This document shows, piece after piece, positions 28,975 through 36,969 of a DNA stretch of 39,759 nucleotides. Position 1 is the first letter of the stretch. The number at the start of each line of letters is the position of its first letter. This DNA comes from an uncultured bacterium (GTDB lineage Bacteria; Verrucomicrobiota; Kiritimatiellia; RFP12; UBA1067): positions 1 through 39,759 of the forward strand of contig URIT01000013.1 of assembly GCA_900547945.1 (NCBI GenBank). Reading direction: 5' to 3'. The translations under genes were made by a program, and so were the position numbers. The notes beneath the pieces were generated by a model. That model saw nothing but the letters and a program-made list of their open reading frames with translations. It did not search any database and was not told where the DNA came from.

Positions 28975-29820
28975 TCATCCGGCCATGCCGTCCTTGATCG
29001 TCTGGAACAGCCTCTGCGTGTCCTCCTGCGTGAACTCGTCGACGTCCTTCCCCTGGCGCGCCGCATCGAAAAGCTCGAACCACTTTTCTTCGTGCTTTGC
29101 GCCTTCGTACGGCTCGCCCAGGAGCGAGCAGAAGTAATCGAACGCTCCGTCAGCGGTCTGCGGATAGGACGCCCACGGCTTCGCAGCCGCAGGCGCCGCC
29201 ACGGGCCGCGCAGAGGCCGCAGGACGCGTCGGGGCCGCATGGGGTGCTGACACACCTGCGGACGGCGCGGACGCGGCCTTGGGGGCGGCGACCGTCGCGA
29301 CCTTCTTCGGCGTGGCGGCGAACAGGGCCTTCGCCCTCGTCCCCCACTTCGCCATCATCGCCGCGCGGTCGGAACTCGCGCCGTCCGGGACGTACGCCTT
29401 GCGCCCTCCCGACTTCGGGCGGTTCGGGTCGTGCACCCAGATCGTCTGGTTGCCCTGCCCGTCGGTCGCGAAGTTCAGCTCGACCTCCCCGATCGCGATC
29501 AGGTTCCCGAAGGGCGTCCCGCTCGCGTCGGGGTTCTGGAACCACCAGAAGTCGTCGAGGCTCCGGGGCTGCCACCCCTTCGCCCACTCCTTCAGGCCCT
29601 CGATGGTCTTCTCGTTGAAGGCTCCGTCCGCGCTCGTCAGCCAGTGGCGCTTCCGCGCCTCCCAGTCGTAGCCGTTGTCCTTCTTGTACCACGCGCCCGT
29701 GTTCGGATCCTTGACCGCGAAGTTCACGTCGAGGATCAGCCGCCCGTCCTTCTCGTAGCAGCTCGCCGTCGTGGGACGGCCCGTGTAGGTGCCGTCGGGT
29801 ATTCCGTAGCGGTATGCCAT
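28975..29820 (-). CDS. single-strand DNA-binding protein candidate
   Basis: 281 aa. Residues 1-150 are beta-rich (GTYTGRPTTASCYEKDGRLI) with aromatic residues, then a Pro/Ala-rich linker at about 180-225 and an acidic helical C-terminus. This resembles phage proteins of the DUF669 kind that act as SSB partners of Sak4-type ATPases, whose gene lies immediately upstream. Assignment rests mainly on that pairing. A GAGGGAAAG site precedes the start. Confidence 0.5.
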   Translation of the reverse strand: MAYRYGIPDGTYTGRPTTASCYEKDGRLILDVNFAVKDPNTGAWYKKDNGYDWEARKRHWLTSADGAFNEKTIEGLKEWAKGWQPRSLDDFWWFQNPDASGTPFGNLIAIGEVELNFATDGQGNQTIWVHDPNRPKSGGRKAYVPDGASSDRAAMMAKWGTRAKALFAATPKKVATVAAPKAASAPSAGVSAPHAAPTRPAASARPVAAPAAAKPWASYPQTADGAFDYFCSLLGEPYEGAKHEEKWFELFDAARQGKDVDEFTQEDTQRLFQTIKDGMAG

Positions 29821-29833
29821 CGTCTTTCCCTCC

Positions 29834-30718
29834 TCACTTCACGATCTGCGACCAGTCGAACATCGCGCCGTCCGTCTCGTCCCAGTTCGGAACCTCGAAC
29901 GCGCATCCCTGCACCGTGCGGCTTTTGGCCATCATCGTGGCGATGCCGCCCGTGTAGAGCGTCCTCGTCATGCCGCCCTTGGCCTTTCCCTTCTCCACGC
30001 TCACGTCCGCCGCGAGGTAGAGCAGGTGGTCGGTCTTTTCGAGGAACGTGGAGCGGCCCGGAGCCTTGCCCTTGTCGCCCTGCACGAGGCGCGGCTGGTT
30101 CTGCCAGTAGTCCGCGCCGTCCGCGTTCGTGAACCTCGTCGGCTCCGAGTGCGCGATGGCCAGCACGTTCGTCCCGCCGTCCACCATCTCGTCGATCAGC
30201 GGATAGATGGGCGCGAACTTGTCGAACACAAGCTGCGAACCCTTGCCGTACATCCACTGCTCCAGTGACTTGCGGATCGTGGCGCTGTCGCCCGGGATCG
30301 ACTCGATGCAGTTCTGCGCCGCCCACTCCTGGGCGCGCGTGAAGCTGTCGATCACGATGTTGTCGTAGCCCTTCACCGCGTCGGACGCGATGAACGCCAT
30401 GAGGTCGTTCCACGCCGCAGCCGGCGCCTTCGGGTCGTACTTCAGGAACTTCGGCGCGATCCGCTCCGTCAGCCCCATCGCCTCCAGCTTCGGGCGGATG
30501 ATCTTCAGCGACCCCTCCAGGTCGATGAACAGCGTCCGCCCCGGAAGCATTGCGGCGAGCGTGGACTTGCCAGCGCCCCCAGTTCCATGCAGCCCGATGA
30601 AGTGGCCGCGCTTGCAGTCGCCCCATCCGTCCACGGTCTGCTCCGTCTTCGGCGCAGTAGCCGTCGTTGTCTTTGGCACGGGAAATGCCGCCGCGCTCGG
30701 CCTCTTCGGAATAGCCAT
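29834..30718 (-). CDS. Sak4-like RecA-fold ATPase
   Basis: 294 aa. Walker A GTGGAGKST at about 45-53, FIDLEGSLKII just after the first strand, Walker B NIVIDSFTRAQEW, and NVLAIAHSEP. This matches the phage nucleotide-binding (AAA_24/Sak4) single-strand annealing recombinases. It likely works with the SSB-like protein and the RecB-like nuclease to recombine phage ends. An AACGAAAGG box precedes the ATG at 30718. Confidence 0.82.
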   Translation of the reverse strand: MAIPKRPSAAAFPVPKTTTATAPKTEQTVDGWGDCKRGHFIGLHGTGGAGKSTLAAMLPGRTLFIDLEGSLKIIRPKLEAMGLTERIAPKFLKYDPKAPAAAWNDLMAFIASDAVKGYDNIVIDSFTRAQEWAAQNCIESIPGDSATIRKSLEQWMYGKGSQLVFDKFAPIYPLIDEMVDGGTNVLAIAHSEPTRFTNADGADYWQNQPRLVQGDKGKAPGRSTFLEKTDHLLYLAADVSVEKGKAKGGMTRTLYTGGIATMMAKSRTVQGCAFEVPNWDETDGAMFDWSQIVK

Positions 30719-30744
30719 TGTCTGCTACCTTTCGTTTTTGTTGT

Positions 30745-31797
30745 TTACTCGCAAGCCGCACCCTGCGGCTGCGAAAGTTCTTCGTGCTTCGCGATCCGGA
30801 ACCCCTCCGGAACGTTCGCTTCGTCCACGTGTATGCGGTTGAGGCACATCCCCGCGAACGGGCAGCTCCGGCAGTTGTCGGGGTTGCACGCCCTCGGATA
30901 GGCGTATTCGGGCCGCTCGCTCTTGCGCGCCTCGGCCGCGAAGTGCAGGAGCATCCGGCACACGCCCAGCCGCTCCCTGCGGAACTCGTCGAGCATGTCG
31001 AGCGTGATCGCCACCTCCCGCCGCGCGAAGTACCGCTCCGCCTCCGCGCTCATCGCGTCGAGGATGCGGGATCCGTACTCGTCCGGCGTCTCGGGGTGTC
31101 CGGCCATGCGCTCGCCCTTGGCGGAGTCCGCCGTCTTCTTCGGCGTCCCGTCGCGCTTGATGCACCTCTGGCCGTTCGCGTCCAGGACGATCGGCAGGCC
31201 GTCCGCGTCGAGGTCGGGGATGTTCGCCTTCGGCTGCAACTGCGGCTTGCGGATGACGTCGTACACGCATACGGGCAGCTCGCCAGTGGCGTGGTACACC
31301 CATCCCGCGTAGGCGAGGAGCTGGATGTTGAACTTCAGGCGGTTCCAGTAGTCGGAAGTCTCGCCCACGTCGTCGCTCGTGGTCTTTCGCTCCCACACTA
31401 CCCTGCGCCCGTCCTTCAGCACGGCGAGGCCGTCCACCTTGCCGCGCTGCTCGAACGTCCTCGATCCGTCGATCGGGTCGGTGAACTCGACCTCCGGCTC
31501 CATCGCCGAGCAGTCCCGGTCCTCGATCTCGCCATACGTGCGGTCGTACGCGCCGAGGATGCCGAACACCTTGGCCGCCATCCACTCGTCGAGCGTCCCA
31601 CCCGTGAGCGCCGCCGCGTACTGCGCGCCGAAGTCCAGGCCCTTGGCCCGAGCCTCGCCGCCGTTGTGCACCGCCGTGCCAATCCGCAGGGCCTCGGAAG
31701 GGTTCGCCTCCTTCAGCCCGAGGATGTTGTCGTACCAGTACCGGCGCGGACACCGGAGCGCGCACGCCATGCTCGATGCGGTCAGAGTGATCTTCAC
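30745..31797 (-). CDS. RecB/Cas4-like Fe-S exonuclease
   Basis: 350 aa. PD-(D/E)XK motifs: GTAVH (His44), GKVDGL (Asp122), VVWERKTT (Glu136, Lys138) and NIQLLAYAG (Gln159). One N-terminal cysteine (CPRRYWY, Cys16) and the C-terminal set Cys309-x2-Cys312-x5-Cys318 give the Fe-S cluster of the AddB/Cas4 class. It probably resects DNA ends to feed the Sak4-like recombinase. ATGA overlap with the next upstream gene. Confidence 0.85.
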   Translation of the reverse strand: MKITLTASSMACALRCPRRYWYDNILGLKEANPSEALRIGTAVHNGGEARAKGLDFGAQYAAALTGGTLDEWMAAKVFGILGAYDRTYGEIEDRDCSAMEPEVEFTDPIDGSRTFEQRGKVDGLAVLKDGRRVVWERKTTSDDVGETSDYWNRLKFNIQLLAYAGWVYHATGELPVCVYDVIRKPQLQPKANIPDLDADGLPIVLDANGQRCIKRDGTPKKTADSAKGERMAGHPETPDEYGSRILDAMSAEAERYFARREVAITLDMLDEFRRERLGVCRMLLHFAAEARKSERPEYAYPRACNPDNCRSCPFAGMCLNRIHVDEANVPEGFRIAKHEELSQPQGAACE

Positions 31798-32105
31798 TTC
31801 GCACCGCCTTTCCGCTTCGCGGACTTCACCATGCTCTCGGCCGCCCTCTCCGCCATCTCGGCCTGTTCCATGTCGCCGGCCTCCAGCTTCTCAATCTTGA
31901 CCTTCTCGGACACGGCCGCGTCCTCGTACAGGCGCACGGTCAGGTCCTCGAACATCTTCTGCGTTTTCTTCGCGCGGTCGTCCTCCAGCGTGGTGGCTCC
32001 GACAAGCGGACCGTTCAGGTCCTTCTCCTTCTTGTCGAACTCCATCAGTTTCAGCACTCCGCGCCGCAGCGCGTCAAGATGGTTGATGTAGTCCTGTCGC
32101 GTCAT
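31794..32105 (-). CDS. acidic helical protein, unrecognised
   Basis: 103 aa, helical and charged throughout (DYINHLDALRRGVLKLMEFD; EKVKIEKLEAGDMEQAEMAE). Overlaps both neighbours. It may be a small partner of the nuclease or recombinase; no family recognised. Confidence 0.55.
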   Translation of the reverse strand: MTRQDYINHLDALRRGVLKLMEFDKKEKDLNGPLVGATTLEDDRAKKTQKMFEDLTVRLYEDAAVSEKVKIEKLEAGDMEQAEMAERAAESMVKSAKRKGGAK

Positions 32106-32551
32106 AGCGCCTCCTTTCCGACGAACGCGCGGTACTCCTTCTTGATCTCCTGTTCCACGTTCCTCACCATGGACAGCATCTTGTCGCCGTCCTGAAGGAT
32201 GCCGGAGAACTCCTCGCGGAGCGCCAGCATCACCTTCTTCAGGACATAGGCGCGCAGCTTCGTCGCGACGTCCTGCTTCGACGCCTGCACCTGCTTCACC
32301 GCTATCATGCAGGTGAGGTTGCGCGTGTCGTCGTTTCCGGTCATGCTGAACTCGATCTCCATCTTCCCGGACGCAGTTCCAGTCTCGGAGCCTCCGCCCT
32401 TGACGATGACCTCTGACCTCAGAAGCCCCGTCTCTAAGGTTGTCAAGAAGTCCATCTTGAAGCCCAGCAGCCTCTCGATGTCCTGCGGCTTGGCATTGGG
32501 ATTGCTTCTGAAGTAATCCCGCACCGTCTCTCGCTGTTTGTCGTTTAGCAT
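32102..32551 (-). CDS. replication-module protein, unrecognised
   Basis: 149 aa. N-terminal helix-turn-helix-like segment (DYFRSNPNAKPQDIERLLGF), a beta-rich centre with glycine turns, and a helical end. Starts after an AACGAAAGG box that overlaps the stop of the ParB-like gene. Role unknown. Confidence 0.55.
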   Translation of the reverse strand: MLNDKQRETVRDYFRSNPNAKPQDIERLLGFKMDFLTTLETGLLRSEVIVKGGGSETGTASGKMEIEFSMTGNDDTRNLTCMIAVKQVQASKQDVATKLRAYVLKKVMLALREEFSGILQDGDKMLSMVRNVEQEIKKEYRAFVGKEAL

Positions 32552-32567
32552 CGTAGTGTTCCTTTCG

Positions 32568-34130
32568 TTAGTCTTCGGTTTCCTCGTCGTCGAAGGGTTC
32601 TTCGGCGTCATCGGTCTCGGCGTCTTCGCCGTACCATTTCACGGGCTCCGTGTGTTCGAGCCTTTCCGTGTCCGCATCGGACACGATCAGCTGCCGCTCG
32701 TCCAGCGTGAGCGCGTCCCTCGCCACCGGGAAAAGGGCGCACACGCGCGCGGCGTTCTTCACCCCGTAGCATTCCTTCTTGAACGTGTCGGCAATCTCCT
32801 TCGCCACTTCGTCGGCCCACCGCTCCGGCACTTCCATTCCGTCGCTGGCGAGGCAGGAGAAGGCGGCGTCGTGGGTTGTCGTCTTCGATCCAGAGAAGTT
32901 GTAATCGCCGAGCCAGAACGCGCTCTGAAAGGCGAACGGCGCCCATGCAGGGGGAGTGTCGCCGTACCGTCCGCGTATCGCGTCGGCAAGTCCGCCCTCG
33001 GCCTTGACGCACCACTCGGCCAGTTTCCTCCGCGCCTTGTTCGCGGCGATCTTCCTGCGGCGTTCCTCCTTCTGCTCCTCGGTCGCTTCGCCGTTTGACT
33101 TCCCGGCCCTCGGCCGCTCGCCCCACTGCATCACGGTCTCATCGTTCCAGTCCTTCCAGACGTACAGCGTGTCGTGCTTTTTGTCGGGCTTGGATTGCAG
33201 GCTGATGGAGTAGTCCGGGTGCTGCTTGCTCTCGCACACCTTCGCGCCGTTCGCCTTCGCGTCCGCGATCGTCGCCTTTATCGCCTCGGCCACCTTGCGC
33301 TTGTAGCACTTCCCGTCCATGCACTTGCCGTACGCGGCGGGCTTGCCGTCCCAGTCGAACAGGTCGGGCGAGCATCCCGTGTTGTTCGGGCACGTCTTGC
33401 ACGGCGTCCTGTCGAACACGGCCTTCTTCAGGTCCTGCGTCTCGAGGTCGAACTGGCTCTCGATGTCGCACCAGCGGAGCGCCGCGCCTGTGTTTTGGTA
33501 GGTCTTCGCTCCCTTCAGCCGCTCCTGCACAACTTCGGGGTAGGCGGCGACGTGCTCCAGGCAGTCCGTCGTGATCTGCTCGCCGTCCTTCACGCGCTTG
33601 CGCCACGACTTCGAGAGGCGCGAGAGGTTCAGCCTGCGCGCGACCCATTCGCGCCCGCGTCCGGTCTCGGCGGCGATCTCGTCCTGCGTCATGCCGGACT
33701 TCACCAATCCGCCCACCAGCTCGGACTCGAGAATGGGGTCGGCGTCCTTGCGCTGTAGGTTCGCGATGAACATCATGCGCTTGGCCGTCGGCTCGTCGAT
33801 GCCCACGAGGATATCGCACGGCACCTTGTCGAGTTTCGCGACGTTCGCGGCCGCGAGACGCCTGTGCCCGGAGAGAAGCGTCGCGCCTCCATCCGCGTCC
33901 ATCATCGCCACGAGGGGTTCGATCACCCCCAGCGACTCGATGCTCGCCGCGAGATCAGCCACGCTTTCGGGCGTTATCTTCGGGCGCGGGTTCCAGGGCG
34001 CGACCTTCAACTTCGCGACCTCCAGTTCCGTCCGCTTCCGCTCGTAGTCCGCCACCTTCGGCGCGGACACGGCTTCGGCCTCCTTCGGCTGCTTCTTGGC
34101 CGCAGCCCCGGCCTTTGTCTTTATCTTCAT
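32568..34130 (-). CDS. large ParB/RepB-like DNA-binding protein
   Basis: 520 aa. ParB core at about 40-160: LKVAPWNPRPKITPESVADL, LLSGHRRLAAANVAKLDKVP and the helix-turn-helix GMTQDEIAAETGRGREWVAR, then a cysteine region CKTCPNNTGCSPDLF with CMDGKC that may bind zinc, and a long C-terminal domain ending in an acidic tail. Such phage ParB-like proteins may regulate transcription or segregate a plasmid-like prophage. Third of three ParB-fold proteins in this phage. AACGAAAGG box and intercistronic hairpin precede it. Confidence 0.8.
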   Translation of the reverse strand: MKIKTKAGAAAKKQPKEAEAVSAPKVADYERKRTELEVAKLKVAPWNPRPKITPESVADLAASIESLGVIEPLVAMMDADGGATLLSGHRRLAAANVAKLDKVPCDILVGIDEPTAKRMMFIANLQRKDADPILESELVGGLVKSGMTQDEIAAETGRGREWVARRLNLSRLSKSWRKRVKDGEQITTDCLEHVAAYPEVVQERLKGAKTYQNTGAALRWCDIESQFDLETQDLKKAVFDRTPCKTCPNNTGCSPDLFDWDGKPAAYGKCMDGKCYKRKVAEAIKATIADAKANGAKVCESKQHPDYSISLQSKPDKKHDTLYVWKDWNDETVMQWGERPRAGKSNGEATEEQKEERRRKIAANKARRKLAEWCVKAEGGLADAIRGRYGDTPPAWAPFAFQSAFWLGDYNFSGSKTTTHDAAFSCLASDGMEVPERWADEVAKEIADTFKKECYGVKNAARVCALFPVARDALTLDERQLIVSDADTERLEHTEPVKWYGEDAETDDAEEPFDDEETED

Positions 34131-34152
34131 GACCTTGCCTTTCGTTTGCCAT

Positions 34153-34175
34153 CCCCGCCGCACCATGCGGCAGGG
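34153..34175 (-). other. intercistronic hairpin
   Basis: CCCTGCCGCA/TGCGGCGGGG with a 3-base loop (one G-T pair) on the minus strand, between the 84-aa gene and the ParB-like gene, with an AACGAAAGG box shortly after. Confidence 0.45.
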
Positions 34176-34181
34176 AAATCT

Positions 34182-34436
34182 TTACTTGCCTTGCGTCTCC
34201 ATCTCGGCGCGCAACGCCTCGCACTCCGCGCTGAACTGGTCTGGCGTAGCCGCGAGAAACAGCCACGCCACGAGCGCGAGCAGGGCAAGGGCGAGAACCC
34301 CGGCCACGACTTCGCCCGCCGCCCTGAGCCGTCTGCGCCGCAGTCTGCGGCAAATCTCGCGGTCGTATTCCTCCAGCGTCATTCCCGACAGCTGCCTGTC
34401 CCATTCTTCGAGCGTCATCTTTCGACCCTCCGTCAT
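34182..34436 (-). CDS. single-pass membrane protein
   Basis: 84 aa. Charged N-terminus with two WDRQL/YDREI-like repeats (MTLEEWDRQLSGMTLEEYDR), a basic RRLRRRRLR stretch, a long hydrophobic segment at about 44-64 and an outer acidic tail. Overlaps the next gene by ATGA. Function unknown. Confidence 0.6.
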   Translation of the reverse strand: MTEGRKMTLEEWDRQLSGMTLEEYDREICRRLRRRRLRAAGEVVAGVLALALLALVAWLFLAATPDQFSAECEALRAEMETQGK

Positions 34437-34639
34437 TCCGGCTTCGTGGACAGCACCACCATGATCGCGCTACGCCGCCACCTGCGGCACCGCCCAACCA
34501 CGACGGGGTTCGCCTTGCGCACGTCCACCTTCCCCTTGGGGCAGACGTACGACTCCATGCAGTGCTGGCGAAGGGCGACGCGGGAAAGCCCGAACAGCTC
34601 CGCCGCCTCCTTGTCGCCTATCACTTCGGCCTGGTTCAT
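34433..34639 (-). CDS. small helix-turn-helix protein
   Basis: 68 aa. EVIGDKEAAELFGLSRVALR is a typical MerR/excisionase-type helix-turn-helix, followed by a basic strand region. May be an excisionase or regulator. The start overlaps the stop of the 55-aa gene (ATGA). A CGCGTTATAACGCG operator lies about 180 bases upstream. Confidence 0.6.
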   Translation of the reverse strand: MNQAEVIGDKEAAELFGLSRVALRQHCMESYVCPKGKVDVRKANPVVVGRCRRWRRSAIMVVLSTKPE

Positions 34640-34803
34640 TTCGTAACGCCCTCCGCCTTGATGGCCATGCGGCAGACCTGCGCCGCCGCCGTGCTCGGCT
34701 TCGGCTCGCAGCGCAGGTCGCACAGTTTCCGCGCCTCGCTTTCCGTCAGGTCGAAGGTGCAGCGCACCTTCTTCTCGACCTTCGCCTTCTCGTTCTTGTT
34801 CAT
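34636..34803 (-). CDS. small ribbon-helix-helix-like protein
   Basis: 55 aa. KKVRCTFDLTESEARKLCDL has the strand-helix start of ribbon-helix-helix regulators, ending in helical AAAQVCRMAIKAEG. AAGGAGG precedes the start, and an operator palindrome (34815-34828) lies 12 bases upstream, suggesting autoregulation. Confidence 0.5.
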   Translation of the reverse strand: MNKNEKAKVEKKVRCTFDLTESEARKLCDLRCEPKPSTAAAQVCRMAIKAEGVTK

Positions 34804-34814
34804 CGTTCCTCCTT

Positions 34815-34828
34815 CGCGTTATAACGCG
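34815..34828. promoter_or_regulatory. operator palindrome, site 2
   Basis: CGCGTTATAACGCG, identical to the site at the early promoter. It is just upstream of the 55-aa gene and beside TTGACA on the minus strand. Confidence 0.6.
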
Positions 34829-34854
34829 CCATGTCAAATAGAAAACAAAAAAGA

Positions 34855-35031
34855 TCAGCGCGCGTCGGCCCCCATTATGTCGGCGCGATATAACGCGCCA
34901 CGGCCAAAAAGACGACGCATCCGCGCACGCTCTTTTTTCACCACGGCGGATGCCGTGGTGTTTCGCTTCGCCGCAATCCGCTCGATCGCCCTGCGGTCGC
35001 CGGTCGCCTTCACTCCGATGTCTGTTGCCAT
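34855..35031 (-). CDS. small basic protein
   Basis: 58 aa, basic and helical (DRRAIERIAAKRNTTASAVV). The repeat-like IERIAAKRNTTASAVVKKER suggests nucleic-acid binding. AACGAAAGG box 8 bases before the ATG. The 3' end contains a near-copy of the operator palindrome. Confidence 0.5.
   Translation of the reverse strand: MATDIGVKATGDRRAIERIAAKRNTTASAVVKKERARMRRLFGRGALYRADIMGADAR
34884..34897. promoter_or_regulatory. operator palindrome, site 3 (one mismatch)
   Basis: CGCGATATAACGCG, one base off the symmetric sequence, within the end of the 58-aa gene. Confidence 0.45.
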
Positions 35032-35048
35032 TGCTCGTTCCTTTCGTT

Positions 35049-35330
35049 TTACGCGTTCGCCTTCTTGCGGCGTTCGCTGCGTTCTCGTTTCGCGGCGCGG
35101 ATCGCCTCGGCTCCTTCCCGGACCTTCTCGCGCCATTCTCCCACGACCTTGCGGTCGCGCATCATCCCGTGCGCCTCGGCACGGGCGAAGATGAACTCCC
35201 GGAACATGTCACTGACCGTTCCGGCCCCCTCGGCCTCCGCCACCAGCGCCGTCAGCGCCTTTACCTCCGGGCTGTCGAGGAACCCGATCAGCACGTCGTC
35301 GGGGTTGTGTGGTCCGCTTGTCTTGCTCAT
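35049..35330 (-). CDS. small early protein, unrecognised
   Basis: 93 aa, helical, acidic N-terminal half (DDVLIGFLDSPEVKALTALV) and basic C-terminus (AIRAAKRERSERRKKANA). AAGGAG precedes the start. Function unknown. Confidence 0.55.
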   Translation of the reverse strand: MSKTSGPHNPDDVLIGFLDSPEVKALTALVAEAEGAGTVSDMFREFIFARAEAHGMMRDRKVVGEWREKVREGAEAIRAAKRERSERRKKANA

Positions 35331-35386
35331 TGTCTCTTGTCTCCTTCTGTGTGATCGTGAAGTTCTCCATCATCCTTCGGCACTCG

Positions 35387-35545
35387 TCAATCGTGGCGCC
35401 GTAGGCGAAGGGGAGTTGCCCCCCCCCCCTGGACGTCATCGAAACGAACGCTCCCGTCGAACTCGAACCAGTATCCGTACTGGCCCTGGTACGCGGCGAC
35501 GAACCGCCCGCGCAGGCGCGCCGGCACATGCTTTGCGAAGTCCAT
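35387..35545 (-). CDS. short early gene broken by an 11-G tract
   Basis: As sequenced, 52 aa: FAKHVPARLRGRFVAAYQGQ, YGYWFEFDGSV, then a glycine run and an early stop. A tract of 11 G (35419-35429 as C on the plus strand) lies in the frame. With 10 or 13 G the frame would continue with QLPFAYGATIDECRRMMENF, which looks protein-like. The tract could be phase-variable or a sequencing error. Small adhesion- or antirestriction-type role unknown. Confidence 0.5.
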   Translation of the reverse strand: MDFAKHVPARLRGRFVAAYQGQYGYWFEFDGSVRFDDVQGGGATPLRLRRHD

Positions 35546-35564
35546 GTTGTCGCACCTCCACGCA

Positions 35565-36482
35565 TCACGCTTCCGTCCAGTACGTCCATGTGTGGATTTT
35601 CGACGCGCCGAAGCGCTTCCAGTAGGCGTTGACGCGCCTCCTGAAGTCCGTCCGCACGGCCATGTACCCTCTGCGCATCCTCCGCATGTCCTCGTCGTTC
35701 AGGATGCGCACCACCGTCTCCGGGCGTCCGGCGTTCACAGCGTTCCCGAGGTACACGCTCCCATCCGTGAGGCCGCCGCGCATGAGGCACGGAACGAAGT
35801 CACCTCGCCAGGTCTCCGCTCCGTATCCGCCCGTCCTCGCGAACCTCCACGCACGACGGCCCACGAGGTGAACCATCTCCTTGTCGAAGTCCCCGACGTT
35901 CGCGCGCTTGAACCCCTCTTCGGTGCGCTTGTACTCCAGCACCTTGCTGGCGTACGCCATCGTGCCGTACTCCTCTCCGCCCTGCCCCCGGTCGTCCTCC
36001 CCACAGCAGAAGCGCGTCTGGATCGACGGCCTGCCGATGGGAAGAACCACGCCGTCCGACAGCTCCACGAAGCGGTCGCGCTTCATCAGGAAGTCGCGCT
36101 CGCGGTCGTACATCCTCGCCCTGCGATCCGTGCTGCGGTCGTACCCCCTCGCCGCCATGTACACGGCGCACAGACGCTCCTGCTCCATCCGCTCCGCCGA
36201 CTTCGGGCGGCTCGCGGACTTCTTCGCCTCGGCCTCCGCCTCGGCCTTGAGCGTCCAGTAGTCGCGGGGTATCGAACTCTCGCTGTACAGTCCCTCCTGC
36301 CAGTCGCATCCGGGATCCGTCTCGACGTCCTGGAACATCAGCTCGGGGTCGTGCTCGTCGCGGTGGATCCGCTTGCATGCCGCCTCGAACTCCTCCGCGT
36401 TCGCGAACCTGTCGAGGTCGAGCCATGCGCCAAAGAGGTCTCCGTTGTTGTACTTCGCGTATGTGCCGACGTAAAGTTTCAT
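35565..36482 (-). CDS. ArdA-type antirestriction protein with extra C-terminal domain
   Basis: 305 aa. Residues 1-90 match the ArdA start (LYVGTYAKYNNGDLFGAWLD; EDPELMFQD-like DPELMFQDVE). ArdA proteins mimic DNA and block type I restriction enzymes. Residues 110-305 are a different domain with many aromatic and arginine residues (RMYDRERDFLMKRDRFVELS; YMAVRTDFRRRVNAYWKRF), unrecognised and longer than usual ArdA. The AACGAAAGG box precedes the ATG. Early position fits protection against host restriction. Confidence 0.7.
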   Translation of the reverse strand: MKLYVGTYAKYNNGDLFGAWLDLDRFANAEEFEAACKRIHRDEHDPELMFQDVETDPGCDWQEGLYSESSIPRDYWTLKAEAEAEAKKSASRPKSAERMEQERLCAVYMAARGYDRSTDRRARMYDRERDFLMKRDRFVELSDGVVLPIGRPSIQTRFCCGEDDRGQGGEEYGTMAYASKVLEYKRTEEGFKRANVGDFDKEMVHLVGRRAWRFARTGGYGAETWRGDFVPCLMRGGLTDGSVYLGNAVNAGRPETVVRILNDEDMRRMRRGYMAVRTDFRRRVNAYWKRFGASKIHTWTYWTEA

Positions 36483-36506
36483 TGCCGTTGCCTTTCGTTT
36501 TGCCTT

Positions 36507-36537
36507 GCCCCGCCTGGCTGCCCATGCCAGGCGGGGC
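36507..36537 (-). other. intercistronic hairpin
   Basis: Perfect 11-bp stem GCCCCGCCTGG/CCAGGCGGGGC with a 9-base loop, between the 109-aa gene and the ArdA-like gene. The AACGAAAGG box follows. Partial terminator or mRNA stabiliser. Confidence 0.5.
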
Positions 36538-36545
36538 GTTCTCGT

Positions 36546-36875
36546 TCACGCAACGGCCAATGCCCTGTCGCAGTTCGACGCCACAAGGGACAGCGCACCG
36601 CGCAGCCTCTTGATCTCTACCTCGGCCAGCGAGACGCGCGCACGAGAATCGACGAGCTGGTTGTTCGTCTCGCGCTCGCGGTTGTCGGCCGTGGTGATCG
36701 CGATGCTCACCTCGCGGACGAACGTCCGCACGGTCTCGTCCTTCAGCATTTTGCAGAACTTGTCTTTGTCGATCCCTGACACGGCCATGTATGCCGGCTC
36801 GTACAGTTCCGCGTAATGCTCGCGGTCAGCTTCATCGAGGAACGGCGTCCTCTTCTCGAACTCTTGCTTTTGCAT
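36546..36875 (-). CDS. first leftward early protein
   Basis: 109 aa, acidic, helical (EQKTPFLDE region; EHYAELYEPAYMAVSGIDKD), ending in a coiled-coil-like AEVEIKRLRGALSLVASNC. Family not recognised. It is the first gene after the repressible leftward promoter and has the AACGAAAGG box. Candidate early host-takeover protein. Confidence 0.6.
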   Translation of the reverse strand: MQKQEFEKRTPFLDEADREHYAELYEPAYMAVSGIDKDKFCKMLKDETVRTFVREVSIAITTADNRERETNNQLVDSRARVSLAEVEIKRLRGALSLVASNCDRALAVA

Positions 36876-36940
36876 CTTCTTGTTTCCTTTCGTTTTTGCC
36901 CTGTCATTCGCAAACGCCCTATTTGCTCTTGACGCCCCAT

Positions 36941-36969
36941 ATTATATCACGTCGCGTTATAACGCGCAA
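36941..36969 (-). promoter_or_regulatory. leftward early promoter with embedded operator
   Basis: Minus strand TTGCGC (-35), exactly 17 bases, TATAAT (-10). The 14-bp palindrome CGCGTTATAACGCG (36953-36966) overlaps the -35 and the spacer, so a bound dimer would block RNA polymerase. The expected transcript start leads to the 109-aa gene after about 60 bases. Confidence 0.7.
36953..36966. promoter_or_regulatory. operator palindrome, site 1
   Basis: CGCGTTATAACGCG, perfect 14-bp dyad between the -35 and -10 of the leftward promoter. Repeated exactly at 34815-34828 and with one change at 34884-34897. Confidence 0.7.
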
